Assembly (NCBI RefSeq): GCF_014041935.1
Contig: NZ_CP059491.1
Span: 434,001-498,000, forward strand
Reading direction: 5' to 3'
Length of the DNA stretch: 64,000 nt
Source of the DNA: Gordonia jinghuaiqii
Lineage (GTDB): Bacteria > Actinomycetota > Actinomycetes > Mycobacteriales > Mycobacteriaceae
Shown piece after piece: positions 26,691-35,859 of this stretch (positions are counted from its first letter, which is position 1; every line of letters starts with the position of its first letter). A program made the translations under genes and the position numbers. The notes under the pieces were generated by a model, which was given only the letters and a program-made list of their open reading frames with translations, had not been told where the DNA came from and ran no database searches.

Positions 26691-27020
26691 GTGACCATTC
26701 GAGCGTCGTACGAACGGCATCCTGACCTGGGCTGTGAGGCCGTCGTGTTCATCGACGACGAGTCGATGGCCTGTTTCCAGATCCAGCGCGACCTGGTCGG
26801 CGGACCGCGGGCCGACGAGTACTGCGTGACGACCGGGGCGAGCGCGCCGATCTACGGCGGCATCACCCAGTGGCGGCGCGTCGAGGATCGTTTCGAGTTC
26901 GCGCTGACTCCTCGCGCGGGCCGGTTGTTCGGCGACGAGGTGCTGTCCTTCGAGATCAGTCCCGTGGACGAGGCGACGGTCGACGACATCGCCGCGCATG
27001 TCGATCGGTTGCTGCGCTGA
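26691..27020 (+). CDS. Small protein resembling Imm10 immunity family
   Basis: 109 residues from a GTG at 26691 ([11 protein letters not shown]); a longer upstream frame lacks support. The pattern of beta strands with [42 protein letters not shown] and a C-terminal helix [14 protein letters not shown] recalls the Imm10 family of polymorphic-toxin immunity proteins. This match is from memory and is weak. No toxin gene is adjacent; it sits between rluA-like and ebfC. It may serve a housekeeping role. Confidence 0.55.
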   Translation: MTIRASYERHPDLGCEAVVFIDDESMACFQIQRDLVGGPRADEYCVTTGASAPIYGGITQWRRVEDRFEFALTPRAGRLFGDEVLSFEISPVDEATVDDIAAHVDRLLR

Positions 27021-27042
27021 GGCTGCGACTACCCTGGACCGG

Positions 27043-27414
27043 GTGACGCAACCATTCGATCCCAGCGCATTGTTCGGCGGCGGCCAGGGCGGGGAGAACC
27101 CGATGGCGGGACTGCTGGCCCAGGCGCAGCAGATGCAGGAGAAACTCCTGTCCGCGCAGAATGAGATCGCCGCGACGGAGGTCGTCGGCAGCGCGGGCAA
27201 CGGCCTGGTGACGGTGACCGGCAACGGCACCGGCGAGGTGACCGCGGTGTCGATCGATCCCAAGGTCGTCGACCCCGACGACGTCGAGACCCTGCAGGAC
27301 CTGCTGCTCGGCGCGCTCGCGGATCTGTCGCAGAAGCGCGAGCAGCTGGCGAGCGAGAAGATGGGGCCGCTGGCCGGGGGACTCGGCGGCGGCATCCCCG
27401 GGCTCGGCGGCTGA
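27043..27414 (+). CDS. ebfC: YbaB/EbfC nucleoid-associated protein
   Basis: 123 residues. The family forms dimers that bind DNA without strict sequence preference and is nearly always next to recR, as here. Seen: a Gly-rich N-terminus, the long helix [22 protein letters not shown] (about residues 22-43), the beta hairpin [20 protein letters not shown], a second helix [21 protein letters not shown], and a Gly-rich tail. The GTG at 27043 is used; frames extending upstream overlap the previous gene. recR starts 84 bp downstream, which suggests one transcription unit for recombination and repair. Confidence 0.93.
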   Translation: MTQPFDPSALFGGGQGGENPMAGLLAQAQQMQEKLLSAQNEIAATEVVGSAGNGLVTVTGNGTGEVTAVSIDPKVVDPDDVETLQDLLLGALADLSQKREQLASEKMGPLAGGLGGGIPGLGG

Positions 27415-27498
27415 GACGCCCCGCACGCGCGAGGAGTCATCACGCGCGACACAGTGGCAACAGGTCGAGTGAACGACGAGTAGGGACCCGGGCACGCG

Positions 27499-28110
27499 AT
27501 GTATGAAGGACCGATCCAAGACCTGATCGACGAGCTGGCCAAGCAGCCCGGCCTCGGTCCCAAGGGTGCTCAGCGGATCGCGTTCCACCTGCTGGCCGGG
27601 GACAAGCCCGACATCGACCGCTTGATCGCGGCGCTCGGCCGGGTGCGCGACGACGTCGTGTTCTGCGCCGAATGCGGCAATGTGTCGGCGAACCGTCTGT
27701 GCCGGATCTGTTCGGACGCACGTCGCGACGCCACGAAGATCTGCGTCGTCGAAGAACCGAAAGACGTGCACGCGATCGAGCGGACCAAGGAGTTCAACGG
27801 CCGGTATCACGTGCTCGGCGGTGCGCTGGACCCGTTGTCGGGCATCGGACCCGACCAGCTGCGAATCCGCGAACTGCTGCGCCGTCTGGCGAATCAGGAG
27901 GACGGCGTCGACGTGTCCGAGGTGATCGTCGCGACCGACCCCAATACCGAAGGCGAGGCCACCGCCACCTACTTGCAGCGCATGCTCAAGGACTTCCCCG
28001 GGCTGTCGGTGACCCGGCTCGCCTCGGGACTGCCGATGGGCGGCGACCTCGAATTCGCCGATGAGCTGACCCTCGGCCGCGCACTGTCGGGACGTCGAAT
28101 CCTGGCGTGA
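27499..28110 (+). CDS. recR: Recombination protein RecR
   Basis: Acts with RecF and RecO to load RecA on gapped DNA. The 203 residues are the standard length. The helix-hairpin-helix is [15 protein letters not shown] (about residues 16-30), the C4 zinc finger is [16 protein letters not shown] (56-71), and the Toprim domain opens with [13 protein letters not shown] (83-95). [15 protein letters not shown] and the Walker-B-like C-terminal LARGLP-type segment ([23 protein letters not shown]) are intact. Start: ATG at 27499. Confidence 0.97.
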   Translation: MYEGPIQDLIDELAKQPGLGPKGAQRIAFHLLAGDKPDIDRLIAALGRVRDDVVFCAECGNVSANRLCRICSDARRDATKICVVEEPKDVHAIERTKEFNGRYHVLGGALDPLSGIGPDQLRIRELLRRLANQEDGVDVSEVIVATDPNTEGEATATYLQRMLKDFPGLSVTRLASGLPMGGDLEFADELTLGRALSGRRILA

Positions 28111-28155
28111 GGCACCACGCTCGGCGTGCCGGGGCGGTCCGGCTAGGGTCGGGGG

Positions 28156-29784
28156 GTGATAACGCTGAAGCGGGGGCATCATCGAATCCGGGGGATCGCA
28201 GCGGGACTGACGGCCGTCGTCGTGGCGGGCCTCACCGTTACCGGCCCGGCGGCGTCTACCGCGCCCGCGTCGGCCGCACCCCCCGAGCTGCAGTGGGAGA
28301 CGTGCCCGGCCGTTCACGGCGTGCCCGCCGAGGTCCGTTGCGCGACAGTCGAGGTGCCGTTGGACCACCGCAAGCCGAACGGGAAGACGATCGAGATCGG
28401 TGTCAGCCGGAGTCTCGCACGCGACCAGTCCCGTCGCCGCGGCGTGGTGATGGGCAACCCGGGCGGCCCCGGTGGGGACGCCATCGCGATGTTCAGCCAG
28501 TTGCGGCCGCCCGCGGCGATGCTCGACGAATGGGATCTCGTCGCCGTGCAGCCGCGCGGGCTGCCATCGGCCACCCCGCTCCGGTGCGCTCCGATCACGG
28601 GTGAAGAGCCGGAACTGGTCACCGCTGTAGGCAAACTCAACCGGGACCGGTGTGAACGTGAGAGCCCGGGCCTGGCCTCGTCACTGACCACCGAGAACAC
28701 CGCGCGCGACATGGACGTGGTTCGGCGCGCGCTGGGCGAACAGAAGGTCAGTCTCTACGGCGTCTCCTACGGCACGCTGCTGTTCTCGACCTATGCGACG
28801 TTGTTCCCGCAGCGGGTGGACCGGATGGTCCTCGACTCCGGGTTCGATCCCGGGCTGGTGTGGAACAGCCTCCTGGCCGCACAGACACCCGGGTACAAGG
28901 CCCGCGTCCACGCGATGATGGCGTGGATGGCACGCCACGACAACGTCTACCACCTGGGCACCACTCCGCTTGCTGTGTACCGCAAGTGGAGCGCCCGGAT
29001 CAGTGCGGAGGCAGGCGTGCCGCCGTCGCTGGCGGCGCCCCCCGCCCAGGTCGGCGACGTGCCGCCGGGACTGCGGGCCGTCGCCGAGCAGTACATCGCC
29101 GGGGTCAACCTGACCGCCGATGTGCGGGCGCGATTCGAGAACTTCGTCGCGACCCTGCTCAAACCCGGTTCCGTGCAGGCGACGTCGTCGCTGCTGGTGT
29201 TGACCCGAGCTCTCGCCCCCGACCGGAACTCGTGGCCGGTCGTCGCGATGATGACCGCAGGCACCGCCGGGAAGTTCCCCGAGCCCCCGCCCGCCGTGCT
29301 CGAGGCGTCGCGGATCTCGCAGGACATGCAGGGGGTCATCCTGTGCAACGAGAATCAGGTGCCCGCAAATCCGGCGAGCGGCCCCGAGGCGATCATCGCG
29401 AACTTCGTCACCGGTGACCCGTTCGACGCGCCCGGACTCGTCTACGGCTCGGGCATGGCCTGCGCCGGGGCACCGCCGCTCACGCGTCCGGTCCAGATCC
29501 GCAACCGTGGGCTCGAGGTGCGGCCGTTGCAGATCCAGAGCGTGGGCGATCCGCAGACCCCCTACCAGGGGGCGGCGAAGATGCGTGCGCTGATGGGTAG
29601 TCACCTCATCACCGTCGGCGGCGGCGACCACGGACAGCTGGGCCGCGCCAATGCACCGCTCGACGCCGCGATCGTCGAGTACCTGCGGACCGGCCGGACC
29701 GCGGTGACCAGTGTCGAGCAGGCGCCGATCACCGCGCCGCTGACCCGGATGCCGCCGGCGATGTCCGGCGCGACACGGTGGTGA
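28156..29784 (+). CDS. Secreted alpha/beta-hydrolase (tripeptidyl-aminopeptidase-like)
   Basis: 542 residues. A Sec signal peptide (about 1-40) ends in Ala-rich APASAAP. The hydrolase fold follows: VVMGNPGGPGGDA (oxyanion region, about 96-108) and the nucleophile elbow VSLYGVSYGTLLFSTYA (Ser at about 201). A helical cap comes next, then the C-terminal acid LQIQSVGDPQTPYQGA and His in TVGGGDHGQLG. The layout matches the actinobacterial tripeptidyl aminopeptidase/proteinase family (S33, with a TAP-like C-terminal domain), so an extracellular peptidase or esterase is expected. Start: GTG at 28156. It overlaps the next gene by a few bases. Confidence 0.85.
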   Translation: MITLKRGHHRIRGIAAGLTAVVVAGLTVTGPAASTAPASAAPPELQWETCPAVHGVPAEVRCATVEVPLDHRKPNGKTIEIGVSRSLARDQSRRRGVVMGNPGGPGGDAIAMFSQLRPPAAMLDEWDLVAVQPRGLPSATPLRCAPITGEEPELVTAVGKLNRDRCERESPGLASSLTTENTARDMDVVRRALGEQKVSLYGVSYGTLLFSTYATLFPQRVDRMVLDSGFDPGLVWNSLLAAQTPGYKARVHAMMAWMARHDNVYHLGTTPLAVYRKWSARISAEAGVPPSLAAPPAQVGDVPPGLRAVAEQYIAGVNLTADVRARFENFVATLLKPGSVQATSSLLVLTRALAPDRNSWPVVAMMTAGTAGKFPEPPPAVLEASRISQDMQGVILCNENQVPANPASGPEAIIANFVTGDPFDAPGLVYGSGMACAGAPPLTRPVQIRNRGLEVRPLQIQSVGDPQTPYQGAAKMRALMGSHLITVGGGDHGQLGRANAPLDAAIVEYLRTGRTAVTSVEQAPITAPLTRMPPAMSGATRW

Positions 29785-30341
29785 ACCCGACCGAGCCGGT
29801 GACCGCAGAGGTCGGTGCCCGGCTCGTCGAGCTCGCCGGTCAGCTCGATTCCGGGATCGTCGCCATCGACGGCCCGTCGGGGGCGGGGAAGTCGACGGCG
29901 GCGGATCTGCTGGTCGCCGAGCTGCGCCGGCGCGACGTGGGCGTGACCCTCGTGCGCACCGATGACTTCGCCACCTGGGACGATCCCGTCTCGTGGTGGC
30001 CGGAGCTGGAAGCCGAGGTGCTTCATCCCTTTTCCCGACGCCGCGACTACAGGTACCGCCCGCGGGTGTGGCGCGACGGTGTGCCGAGCCCGGGACCGCG
30101 CGTGTGGATCGAGTGGCAGCCGCTGCTCATCATCGAGGGGGTGTCGTCGGCTCGTCGTCGGATCGCCGATCGACTGACCTACGCGCTGTGGCTCGAGGGG
30201 GGAACCGCCGCCGAGCGGCTCGAACGCGCCGTCGCTCGCGACGGCGAGGAGTCACGGGAACAGCTCGAGAAGTGGCAGCAGTTCGAAGACGGGTGGTTCG
30301 AGGTGGACCGCACACGCGACAGATGCGTCGGACTGGATTGA
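29778..30341 (+). CDS. P-loop nucleoside/uridine kinase-like protein
   Basis: 187 residues. Walker A is AIDGPSGAGKSTAADLL (about residues 28-44). LVRTDDFATWDDPVSWWPE carries the Asp expected to contact a hydroxyl-bearing substrate, and IEGVSSARRRIADRLTYALWLE resembles uridine-kinase strands. These features place it near uridine kinase and related small-molecule kinases, but the substrate is unknown. GTG codons at 29778 and 29781 are both possible starts, overlapping the hydrolase stop. The gene lies between recR and gatD, a place with a different content in mycobacteria as I recall it. Confidence 0.75.
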   Translation: MVNPTEPVTAEVGARLVELAGQLDSGIVAIDGPSGAGKSTAADLLVAELRRRDVGVTLVRTDDFATWDDPVSWWPELEAEVLHPFSRRRDYRYRPRVWRDGVPSPGPRVWIEWQPLLIIEGVSSARRRIADRLTYALWLEGGTAAERLERAVARDGEESREQLEKWQQFEDGWFEVDRTRDRCVGLD

Positions 30342-30388
30342 GGTCCGAGGCGGGTCCGCCTCCGAGCGCAGCCGGTTAGGGTCGAACC

Positions 30389-31114
30389 ATGGCCACCCGA
30401 GAACGGTTCCGCGATCTCGCCGAGCTCGACGACCGGCTGATCGGCTGCCGCGCGTGCCCTCGTCTCGTCGAGTGGCGTGAGCGGGTCGCACGCGAGAAGA
30501 GACGTGCATTCGCCGACCAGGAGTACTGGGGCCGGCCCGTCCCGGGTATCGGACCGGACGACGCGCGGCTACTCATCGTCGGGCTGGCGCCGGCGGCGCA
30601 CGGCGGCAACCGGACCGGACGCATGTTCACCGGCGACCGCAGCGGCGACGTCCTGTTCTCCGCGCTGTACCTCGCCGGGCTTGCGAGCCAACCACATTCG
30701 GTCGCCATCGGCGACGGACTGGAACTGTTCGGTACCCGCATCACCGCGCCGGTGCACTGCGCACCGCCGCAGAACAAGCCGACGATCGACGAACGCGACC
30801 GCTGTTCGGAGTGGTTGCACGCCGAACTCGAACTCCTGGCACCGACCGTCCGGTCCGTCGTCACGCTGGGCGGATTCGGTTGGCAGTCAACGCTTCGCAC
30901 GTTCTCGTCGCTGGGCTGGACCGTTCCGCGACCGCTCCCGAAGTTCGGGCACGGCAGCTCGACGACGCTGGTCCGCGACGGCGCCGAGCTCGAGATCTTC
31001 GGCTGTTATCACGTCAGTCAGCAGAACACCTTCACCGGCAGATTGACCGTCGAGATGGTGGTCGAGGTGTTGACGGCCGCGGCTCGGTCTGCCGGGATCG
31101 GAACGGGGGAGTGA
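30389..31114 (+). CDS. udgB: Uracil-DNA glycosylase, family 5 (UdgB)
   Basis: Removes uracil and hypoxanthine from DNA. The 241 residues show the iron-sulfur cluster ligand pair GCRACPRLVEWRE (about residues 19-31). The active-site motif is GLAPAAHGGNRTGRMFTGD (about 65-83), where Ala replaces the catalytic Asp of other families, typical of UdgB. The C-terminal motif is HVSQQNTFTGRLT (about 208-220). Further cysteines at HCAPPQNKP and RCSEW complete the cluster. Start: ATG at 30389. It adds to the DNA-repair content (recR, ligC, primase-polymerase) of the window. Confidence 0.93.
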   Translation: MATRERFRDLAELDDRLIGCRACPRLVEWRERVAREKRRAFADQEYWGRPVPGIGPDDARLLIVGLAPAAHGGNRTGRMFTGDRSGDVLFSALYLAGLASQPHSVAIGDGLELFGTRITAPVHCAPPQNKPTIDERDRCSEWLHAELELLAPTVRSVVTLGGFGWQSTLRTFSSLGWTVPRPLPKFGHGSSTTLVRDGAELEIFGCYHVSQQNTFTGRLTVEMVVEVLTAAARSAGIGTGE

Positions 31115-31124
31115 GCGGGCGCCC

Positions 31125-31847
31125 CTACCGCCGCCGACCCGCCGCGAGCCGTTCCTTGCGGAGTCGCTCGACCTCCGGGAGAACGAGTGGCGCAAGTGAT
31201 TCGACGCCCAACGCGGTTGCCAGGATGTGGTCGGCGAGTTCGGGATTGCGGGCCAGTGCCGGGCCGTGCATGTAGGTGCCGATGACGCTGCCCTGCACGA
31301 CACCCTCGGTGCCGTCGCCGACACCGTTGCCGACGCCGTGACGCACGCGTCCCAGGGGTGCGGCATCGGTACCCAACCTGGTTGCGCCGCGGTGATTCTC
31401 GAAGCCGGTGAGAGTCTGGGTGAGACCGGGGACGGCGGGTTCGACGAGCAGCTCGCCGATGCTGCGCTTCTCCTGCGGCGAGGTCGTCACGTCGAACATC
31501 GAGATGCCCTCGACGCGTTCGCCCGCGGAGGTCTCGTACCAGTGGCCGAGTACCTGGATGGCCGCGCAGATGGCCAGCACCGGCCGGCCCGCGGCCGCTG
31601 CCTGCTGCAGGCCCGGATAGCGGGTGAGGTGGCGGGTGGCCAGCCGCTGAGCGTAATCCTCTGCGCCGCCCAGCGTGTAGGCGTCGAGGGAGGCGGGGAC
31701 CGGGTCGTCGAGCGTGATGTGGACGACCTCGGCGTCGATCCCGCGCATCAGGGCCCGGCGTTTGAGGACCAGCGCGTTGCCGCCGTCGCCGTAGGTGCCC
31801 ATCACGTCGGGCAGAACCAGCCCGATCCGAAGTGTCGACTCGCTCAC
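31125..31847 (-). CDS. gatD: Lipid II isoglutaminyl synthase, glutaminase subunit
   Basis: With MurT it amidates D-iGlu of peptidoglycan precursors to D-isoglutamine. GatD hydrolyses glutamine and passes ammonia on. The 240 residues form a CobB/CobQ-type class I amidotransferase. Seen: LVLPDVMGTYGDGGNALVL (1-25 region), the nucleophile Cys in VLAICAAIQVLG (about 95) and the catalytic His in GTYMHGPALARNPELADHIL (about 190). The GTG at 31847 overlaps the murT stop as GTGA, showing coupling. It corresponds to the gene formerly called cobQ2 (Rv3713). Confidence 0.94.
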   Translation of the reverse strand: MSESTLRIGLVLPDVMGTYGDGGNALVLKRRALMRGIDAEVVHITLDDPVPASLDAYTLGGAEDYAQRLATRHLTRYPGLQQAAAAGRPVLAICAAIQVLGHWYETSAGERVEGISMFDVTTSPQEKRSIGELLVEPAVPGLTQTLTGFENHRGATRLGTDAAPLGRVRHGVGNGVGDGTEGVVQGSVIGTYMHGPALARNPELADHILATALGVESLAPLVLPEVERLRKERLAAGRRR

Positions 31848-33142
31848 TGCTCCGCCCTCCGCGATCGTGCCGCCCGTTCCAGCGCGATCCCGAGATCGCG
31901 GAACGCGGTGTAATTGGCCAGTACCTCCACGCGTCCCGGCGGGCACGAGGCGATCGCGGCCATCGGGTCCGGAATCGTGGTGTGTTCGGCGCCGGCGTAG
32001 AGCAGACGCACCGACAGGTCGGCGGCGCGCTCGCCCGCCGCGACGACCTGCATCGTCTCGAACGCCTCGAACCGCACATCCCACAGCCACGACAGGTCCT
32101 CGCCGTCGGGCACCTGGCCGTTCACCGCGATCACCAGGCCGTCGGCGTCCTGGTCGATCATCGACAAGGCCTCCTGCCAGCCGGCCGGGTTCTTCGCGAG
32201 AAGTGTTCGGACGGAGTGATTTCCGACCTGATGGATGCCGTAGCGGCCGGCGACCTCGCCGACGGTGCCCACGGCGGCAACCGCTTTCGCCGGGTCGGCG
32301 CCCATCGTGACGGCCGCGGCCACGGCCTGGGTGGCGTTGCCGCGGTTGGCCGTACCCGGCACCGCGAGGTCCAGCGGTGCGCTGAACCCGTCTGGGCCGT
32401 AGATGTTCTCGTCGTCGAACCACCACTGCGGGGTGGGGCGGCGGAAGTTCTCGTCGCCGGTGGATTTCCAGTCCTGCCCGGAACGGACGATGGGCTCGCC
32501 GGTGCGCGGGCAGCTGACGGAGTCGCCGACCCAACTTGCGCCTGCCGCGACCCACACGACGTGCGGGGAGTCGAAGGCGGCCGAGGTGATCAGCACGTCA
32601 TCGCAGTTCGCGACGACGACGGTCTCCGGGTGCCGGGCGATGCCCTCACGAAGGCGGCGTTCGATCATGTTGATCTCGCCGACCCGGTCCAGCTGGTCGC
32701 GAGAGAGGTTCAGCAACACCAGGACTTCGGGATCCACCGCGTCGCTGACGTGCGGAACGTGCAGCTCGTCGACCTCGAGTGCGCAGAACGGCGCGTTGCG
32801 GGTCAGCGTGAGCGTGGCGATGATGCCGGCGTCCATGTTGGCCCCGTCGGCCTGGGTGGCGACCTCGCCGAGTTCGGCCATCGCCGCCGCGGTCATGCGC
32901 GTGGTCGTCGACTTGCCGTTGGTTCCGGTGATGATGGCGGTGCGCTTGCCCGCGGCCAGGCGCCGCATGATGTCGGGATCGATCTTCGCCGCGACCAGGC
33001 CGCCGATCATCGAACCCTTGCCCCGGCCCGCGGTGCGGGACGCCCACCGGGCTGCCGCGGCCGCGCCGAGTGCGAGCGAGGTACGGACGGGAACGCGCGT
33101 GCTCGGAGTTGCGGAACCGGCGGATGAGGGACGGTCGGGCAT
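31844..33142 (-). CDS. murT: Lipid II isoglutaminyl synthase, Mur-ligase subunit
   Basis: ATP-dependent Mur-ligase-like partner of GatD. The 432 residues include a P-loop IITGTNGKSTTTRMTAAAM (about 70-88) and the central segment CALEVDELHVPHVSDAVDPEVLVLLNLSRDQLDR. The C-terminal DUF1727 domain includes WLWDVRFE and AGAEHTTIPDPM. The Cys-rich zinc ribbon described for Staphylococcus MurT is reduced here to a single Cys in VSCPRTGEPI. The ATG at 33142 was chosen; further upstream the frame has no homology. It is essential in relatives for peptidoglycan cross-linking. Confidence 0.94.
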   Translation of the reverse strand: MPDRPSSAGSATPSTRVPVRTSLALGAAAAARWASRTAGRGKGSMIGGLVAAKIDPDIMRRLAAGKRTAIITGTNGKSTTTRMTAAAMAELGEVATQADGANMDAGIIATLTLTRNAPFCALEVDELHVPHVSDAVDPEVLVLLNLSRDQLDRVGEINMIERRLREGIARHPETVVVANCDDVLITSAAFDSPHVVWVAAGASWVGDSVSCPRTGEPIVRSGQDWKSTGDENFRRPTPQWWFDDENIYGPDGFSAPLDLAVPGTANRGNATQAVAAAVTMGADPAKAVAAVGTVGEVAGRYGIHQVGNHSVRTLLAKNPAGWQEALSMIDQDADGLVIAVNGQVPDGEDLSWLWDVRFEAFETMQVVAAGERAADLSVRLLYAGAEHTTIPDPMAAIASCPPGRVEVLANYTAFRDLGIALERAARSRRAEQ

Positions 33143-33217
33143 GCGCACGAGTGTGTCACAGCGCGAAGTGGCGGGAGTGCCGGTGCCTTCGGTCGGTGAC
33201 GCGTAGGCTCTCCGGCT

Positions 33218-34312
33218 GTGAGCCGTGACACCCAACTGCGTCTGTCCCTGCCCGCCCGGGTCCAGCGAGGCGTGCTGCGCGCCGCCGCGAAGATCCCCGA
33301 CGCGGCGCTGCAGGTGCTCGGACGGCGGACACCGGTCAACTCCGACGGTGAGCGGGTTGCCCCGGAGCTCGCCGCCATCGGGTGGGCCAACGACAACGTT
33401 CCCGGCCTGGCGCCGTTCCAGGGAGACGTCGCACAGTCGCGCGCGAGCACCGACGAGAGCGGTGTCTCCATGGCCGAGGTGCTGCCGCCGATGGCGGTGG
33501 AGGAAGACCTCGTATTCGACGGTCCGGCCGGTCCGATCGCGGCCACGCGGTACCGCTCGTCCACCGGGTCCTCGGGTCTGCTCGTCTACTACCACGGTGG
33601 GGGTTTCGTCACCGGCAGCCGCATCAGCCACGACTCCTTCGTCCGCCGTCTCGCCCATGGCACCGGACTCGACATCCTCTCCATCGACTACCGACTTGCT
33701 CCGGAGCATCCGTTTCCCGCCGGCGTCGAGGATGCGGTGGCGGCCTGGCACTTCGCGGTCGAGGTCGCACCGCGCTGGGGCCTCGATCCCCGGCGGATCG
33801 TCGTCGGCGGCGACAGCGCGGGCGGCAATCTCGCGACCGTGGTGTCCCAGCTGGTCCGCGGCGAAGAGGTGACGCCGATGTACCAGCTGCTCATCTACCC
33901 GGTGACCGACTCGACCACCGAGACGCCTTCGCGCCGCGAGTTCGCGACCGGATTCTTCCTCACCGCCGACGGGATCGACTGGTTCAACAGCCACTACGTC
34001 CCCGATGTCGCCCAGCGCAGCGATCCGCGCTGCTCGCCGCTGCTGGCCGAGGATCTCAGCGGCCTCCCGCCGGCACATGTTCTCGTCGCCGGTTTCGATC
34101 CGCTGCGCGACGAGGGTCTGGCCTATGCCCGCCGTCTCGAGGACGCCGGGGTTCCGGTGACGGTGCAGCGCGAGGGATCGATGATCCACGGCTTCGTCAA
34201 CATGGCCCTCATCAGCCGCGGGGCGAGGGACGCCATCGACCGGATGTGCGCGACGGTCCGGAAGGCACTCGACGCCGCACCGTCCGCGGGCACGGCGTCA
34301 CTCTCGGACTGA
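33218..34312 (+). CDS. Alpha/beta-hydrolase of the hormone-sensitive-lipase family
   Basis: 364 residues. The HSL hallmarks are YYHGGGFVTGS (oxyanion hole, about residues 125-135), the nucleophile elbow VGGDSAGGNLATVV (Ser at about 196), Asp in LVAGFDPLRDEGL (about 291) and His in MIHGFVNMALIS (about 322). There is no signal peptide, so it is a cytosolic carboxylesterase or lipase, possibly LipN/LipH-like. The GTG at 33218 starts it, divergent from murT over 75 bp. Its end overlaps the convergent DMT transporter gene by 15 bp. The substrate is not predictable. Confidence 0.88.
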   Translation: MSRDTQLRLSLPARVQRGVLRAAAKIPDAALQVLGRRTPVNSDGERVAPELAAIGWANDNVPGLAPFQGDVAQSRASTDESGVSMAEVLPPMAVEEDLVFDGPAGPIAATRYRSSTGSSGLLVYYHGGGFVTGSRISHDSFVRRLAHGTGLDILSIDYRLAPEHPFPAGVEDAVAAWHFAVEVAPRWGLDPRRIVVGGDSAGGNLATVVSQLVRGEEVTPMYQLLIYPVTDSTTETPSRREFATGFFLTADGIDWFNSHYVPDVAQRSDPRCSPLLAEDLSGLPPAHVLVAGFDPLRDEGLAYARRLEDAGVPVTVQREGSMIHGFVNMALISRGARDAIDRMCATVRKALDAAPSAGTASLSD

Positions 34313-35290
34313 ACGGGACCTGGCCCCGGCGGCGGCCAGCCGGTTCGCGTTGTTCTCGGCGGTGGGCGCCGGGTTCTCGTCGTGGCGTCGTGTTCGACGC
34401 CGGGGGCGCGCCATGACACCGGCCGCGCAGCCGGCCACGACGATGACGGCGCCCACGATCTCGCCCGTCGTCGGGACCTCGCCGAGAAATGCGAAGGCCG
34501 CGGAGATGCCGACCACCGGAACGAGCAACGACATCGGCGAGACGCGGCTGGCGTCATTGCGGCTCAGCAACGCCGTCCAGATCCCCGCCCCGATGAGCGT
34601 GCCGAAGATCGCCAGGTAGAGCAGTCCGCCCAGTGCGCGGAGTCCGGGCTCGGTGCCCAGCGTGGCCAGGGACTCGAACCCGGCGGCGGGCCCCTCGATG
34701 ATCAGGCTGGCCGCATACAGCGGCGGCGTGGCGACCACGGACATCCACAGCGTCATGCGCAGCGGGTCGTCGGGTCGGGCGAGCCGCCCGCCGATGTTGC
34801 CCGCCGCCCAGCTGAGGCCGCCGAGGATGGTGAGTCCGATGGGAACCAGGGCGGCGCCGCCCAGGTCGCTCCCGCGTGCGCGGTCGACGGCGATCAGAGC
34901 CATACCGCCGACGGCGATGCACAGTCCGACGACCTGACCGAAGGTCATGCGCTCGCGCAGGAAGAGCACGCCGAGCACGACGGTGAACGGCGCCGAGGTC
35001 TGGAGCACCAGCGACGCCAGGCCGGTGGGCATACCCAGCTCCATCGCCAGGAACAGCATCATGAACTGCACCGTCCCGAAGCCGGTGACGTAGAGCAGGA
35101 ACCACTTCAGCCGGACCTTCGGGAAACGCACGAACAACACGACCGGCACGGCCATGATCGCGAACCGGAGGGCGGCGAGGAAGAACGGGGGGAAGTGGTC
35201 CAACCCGAGACGGATCGCGATGAAGTTCAGTCCCCAGAGAACGACGACGAACAGCGCGAGACAGCGATCACGAGTGGACATGCTTCCCAT
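34298..35290 (-). CDS. EamA/DMT-family exporter
   Basis: 330 residues with ten predicted helices in two EamA halves: CLALFVVVLWGLNFIAIRLGL to about residue 130, and LTILGGLSWAAGNIGGRLA onward to about 290. The tail is basic (PRRRTRRHDE). Relatives export amino acids or metabolites (YdcZ/RhaT/EamA superfamily). The start is ATG at 35290 or at 35281, differing by three codons. It lies next to a thioredoxin and an ArgP-like LysR gene. Since ArgP/LysG regulators often control amino-acid exporters, the LysR may regulate this gene, although the thioredoxin gene lies between them. Confidence 0.85.
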   Translation of the reverse strand: MGSMSTRDRCLALFVVVLWGLNFIAIRLGLDHFPPFFLAALRFAIMAVPVVLFVRFPKVRLKWFLLYVTGFGTVQFMMLFLAMELGMPTGLASLVLQTSAPFTVVLGVLFLRERMTFGQVVGLCIAVGGMALIAVDRARGSDLGGAALVPIGLTILGGLSWAAGNIGGRLARPDDPLRMTLWMSVVATPPLYAASLIIEGPAAGFESLATLGTEPGLRALGGLLYLAIFGTLIGAGIWTALLSRNDASRVSPMSLLVPVVGISAAFAFLGEVPTTGEIVGAVIVVAGCAAGVMARPRRRTRRHDENPAPTAENNANRLAAAGARSRSVRE

Positions 35291-35366
35291 CGTCGGCACG
35301 TCGCCGATGAAGAACAATCGAATTTGGACGGAGGGACCATTCAGTTTTGCTGAATGGTTCCGGGCG

Positions 35367-35729
35367 TCAGTCCTGCGCGGCGGCCACCTTTGCGCGGACG
35401 TCATCCATGTCGAGCGCCTCGACTGCGCCGATGAGTTCCTCGAGCGCAGGGGCAGGGAGGGCGCCGGGCTGGTTGAAGACGAGGATGCCGTCACGGAAGG
35501 CCATGAGGGTCGGGATCGACCGGATGCCCAGGCTACCGGCGAGCTGCTGCTCCGCCTCGGTGTCGACCTTGCCGAAGAAGATGTCGGAATGCGCCTCGGA
35601 GGCCTTCTCGAAGACGGGTGCGAAGTTGCGGCAGGGGCCGCACCAGCTCGCCCAGAAGTCGAGCAGCACGATGCCGTCGGCGGAGATGGTGTCCTCGAAG
35701 GTCTCGAGAGTGATGTCTTGTGATGCCAT
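35367..35729 (-). CDS. Thioredoxin
   Basis: A 120-residue cytosolic thioredoxin with active site WCGPC (C30, C33) after VLLDFWAS. The cis-proline loop is GIRSIPTLMAF (about 69-79) and the C-terminal helix is ALPAPALEELIGAVEAL. The C-terminal extension DMDDVRAKVAAAQD is slightly longer than in TrxA. Start: ATG at 35729. It is divergent from the LysR gene across 130 bp. It reduces disulfides in client proteins; the partner reductase is not in the window. Confidence 0.92.
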   Translation of the reverse strand: MASQDITLETFEDTISADGIVLLDFWASWCGPCRNFAPVFEKASEAHSDIFFGKVDTEAEQQLAGSLGIRSIPTLMAFRDGILVFNQPGALPAPALEELIGAVEALDMDDVRAKVAAAQD

Positions 35730-35859
35730 GCCTGCCTCAACGGCGTCGGCGTCCTGGACATTCCTGGCCCGTCCGCCGGCGCGAGGTCGGCGATCGGACG
35801 GTGGTGGTCGGGCGGGTCTCGAGCACGCAGTACGGAGCGGTTCTGAGTACCTTTGCCGA

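Noticed and set aside
26691..27020. Toxin-immunity locus
   Set aside because: The Imm10 resemblance is weak and no toxin, repeat or secretion gene adjoins. The gene sits in a housekeeping rluA-ebfC-recR context.
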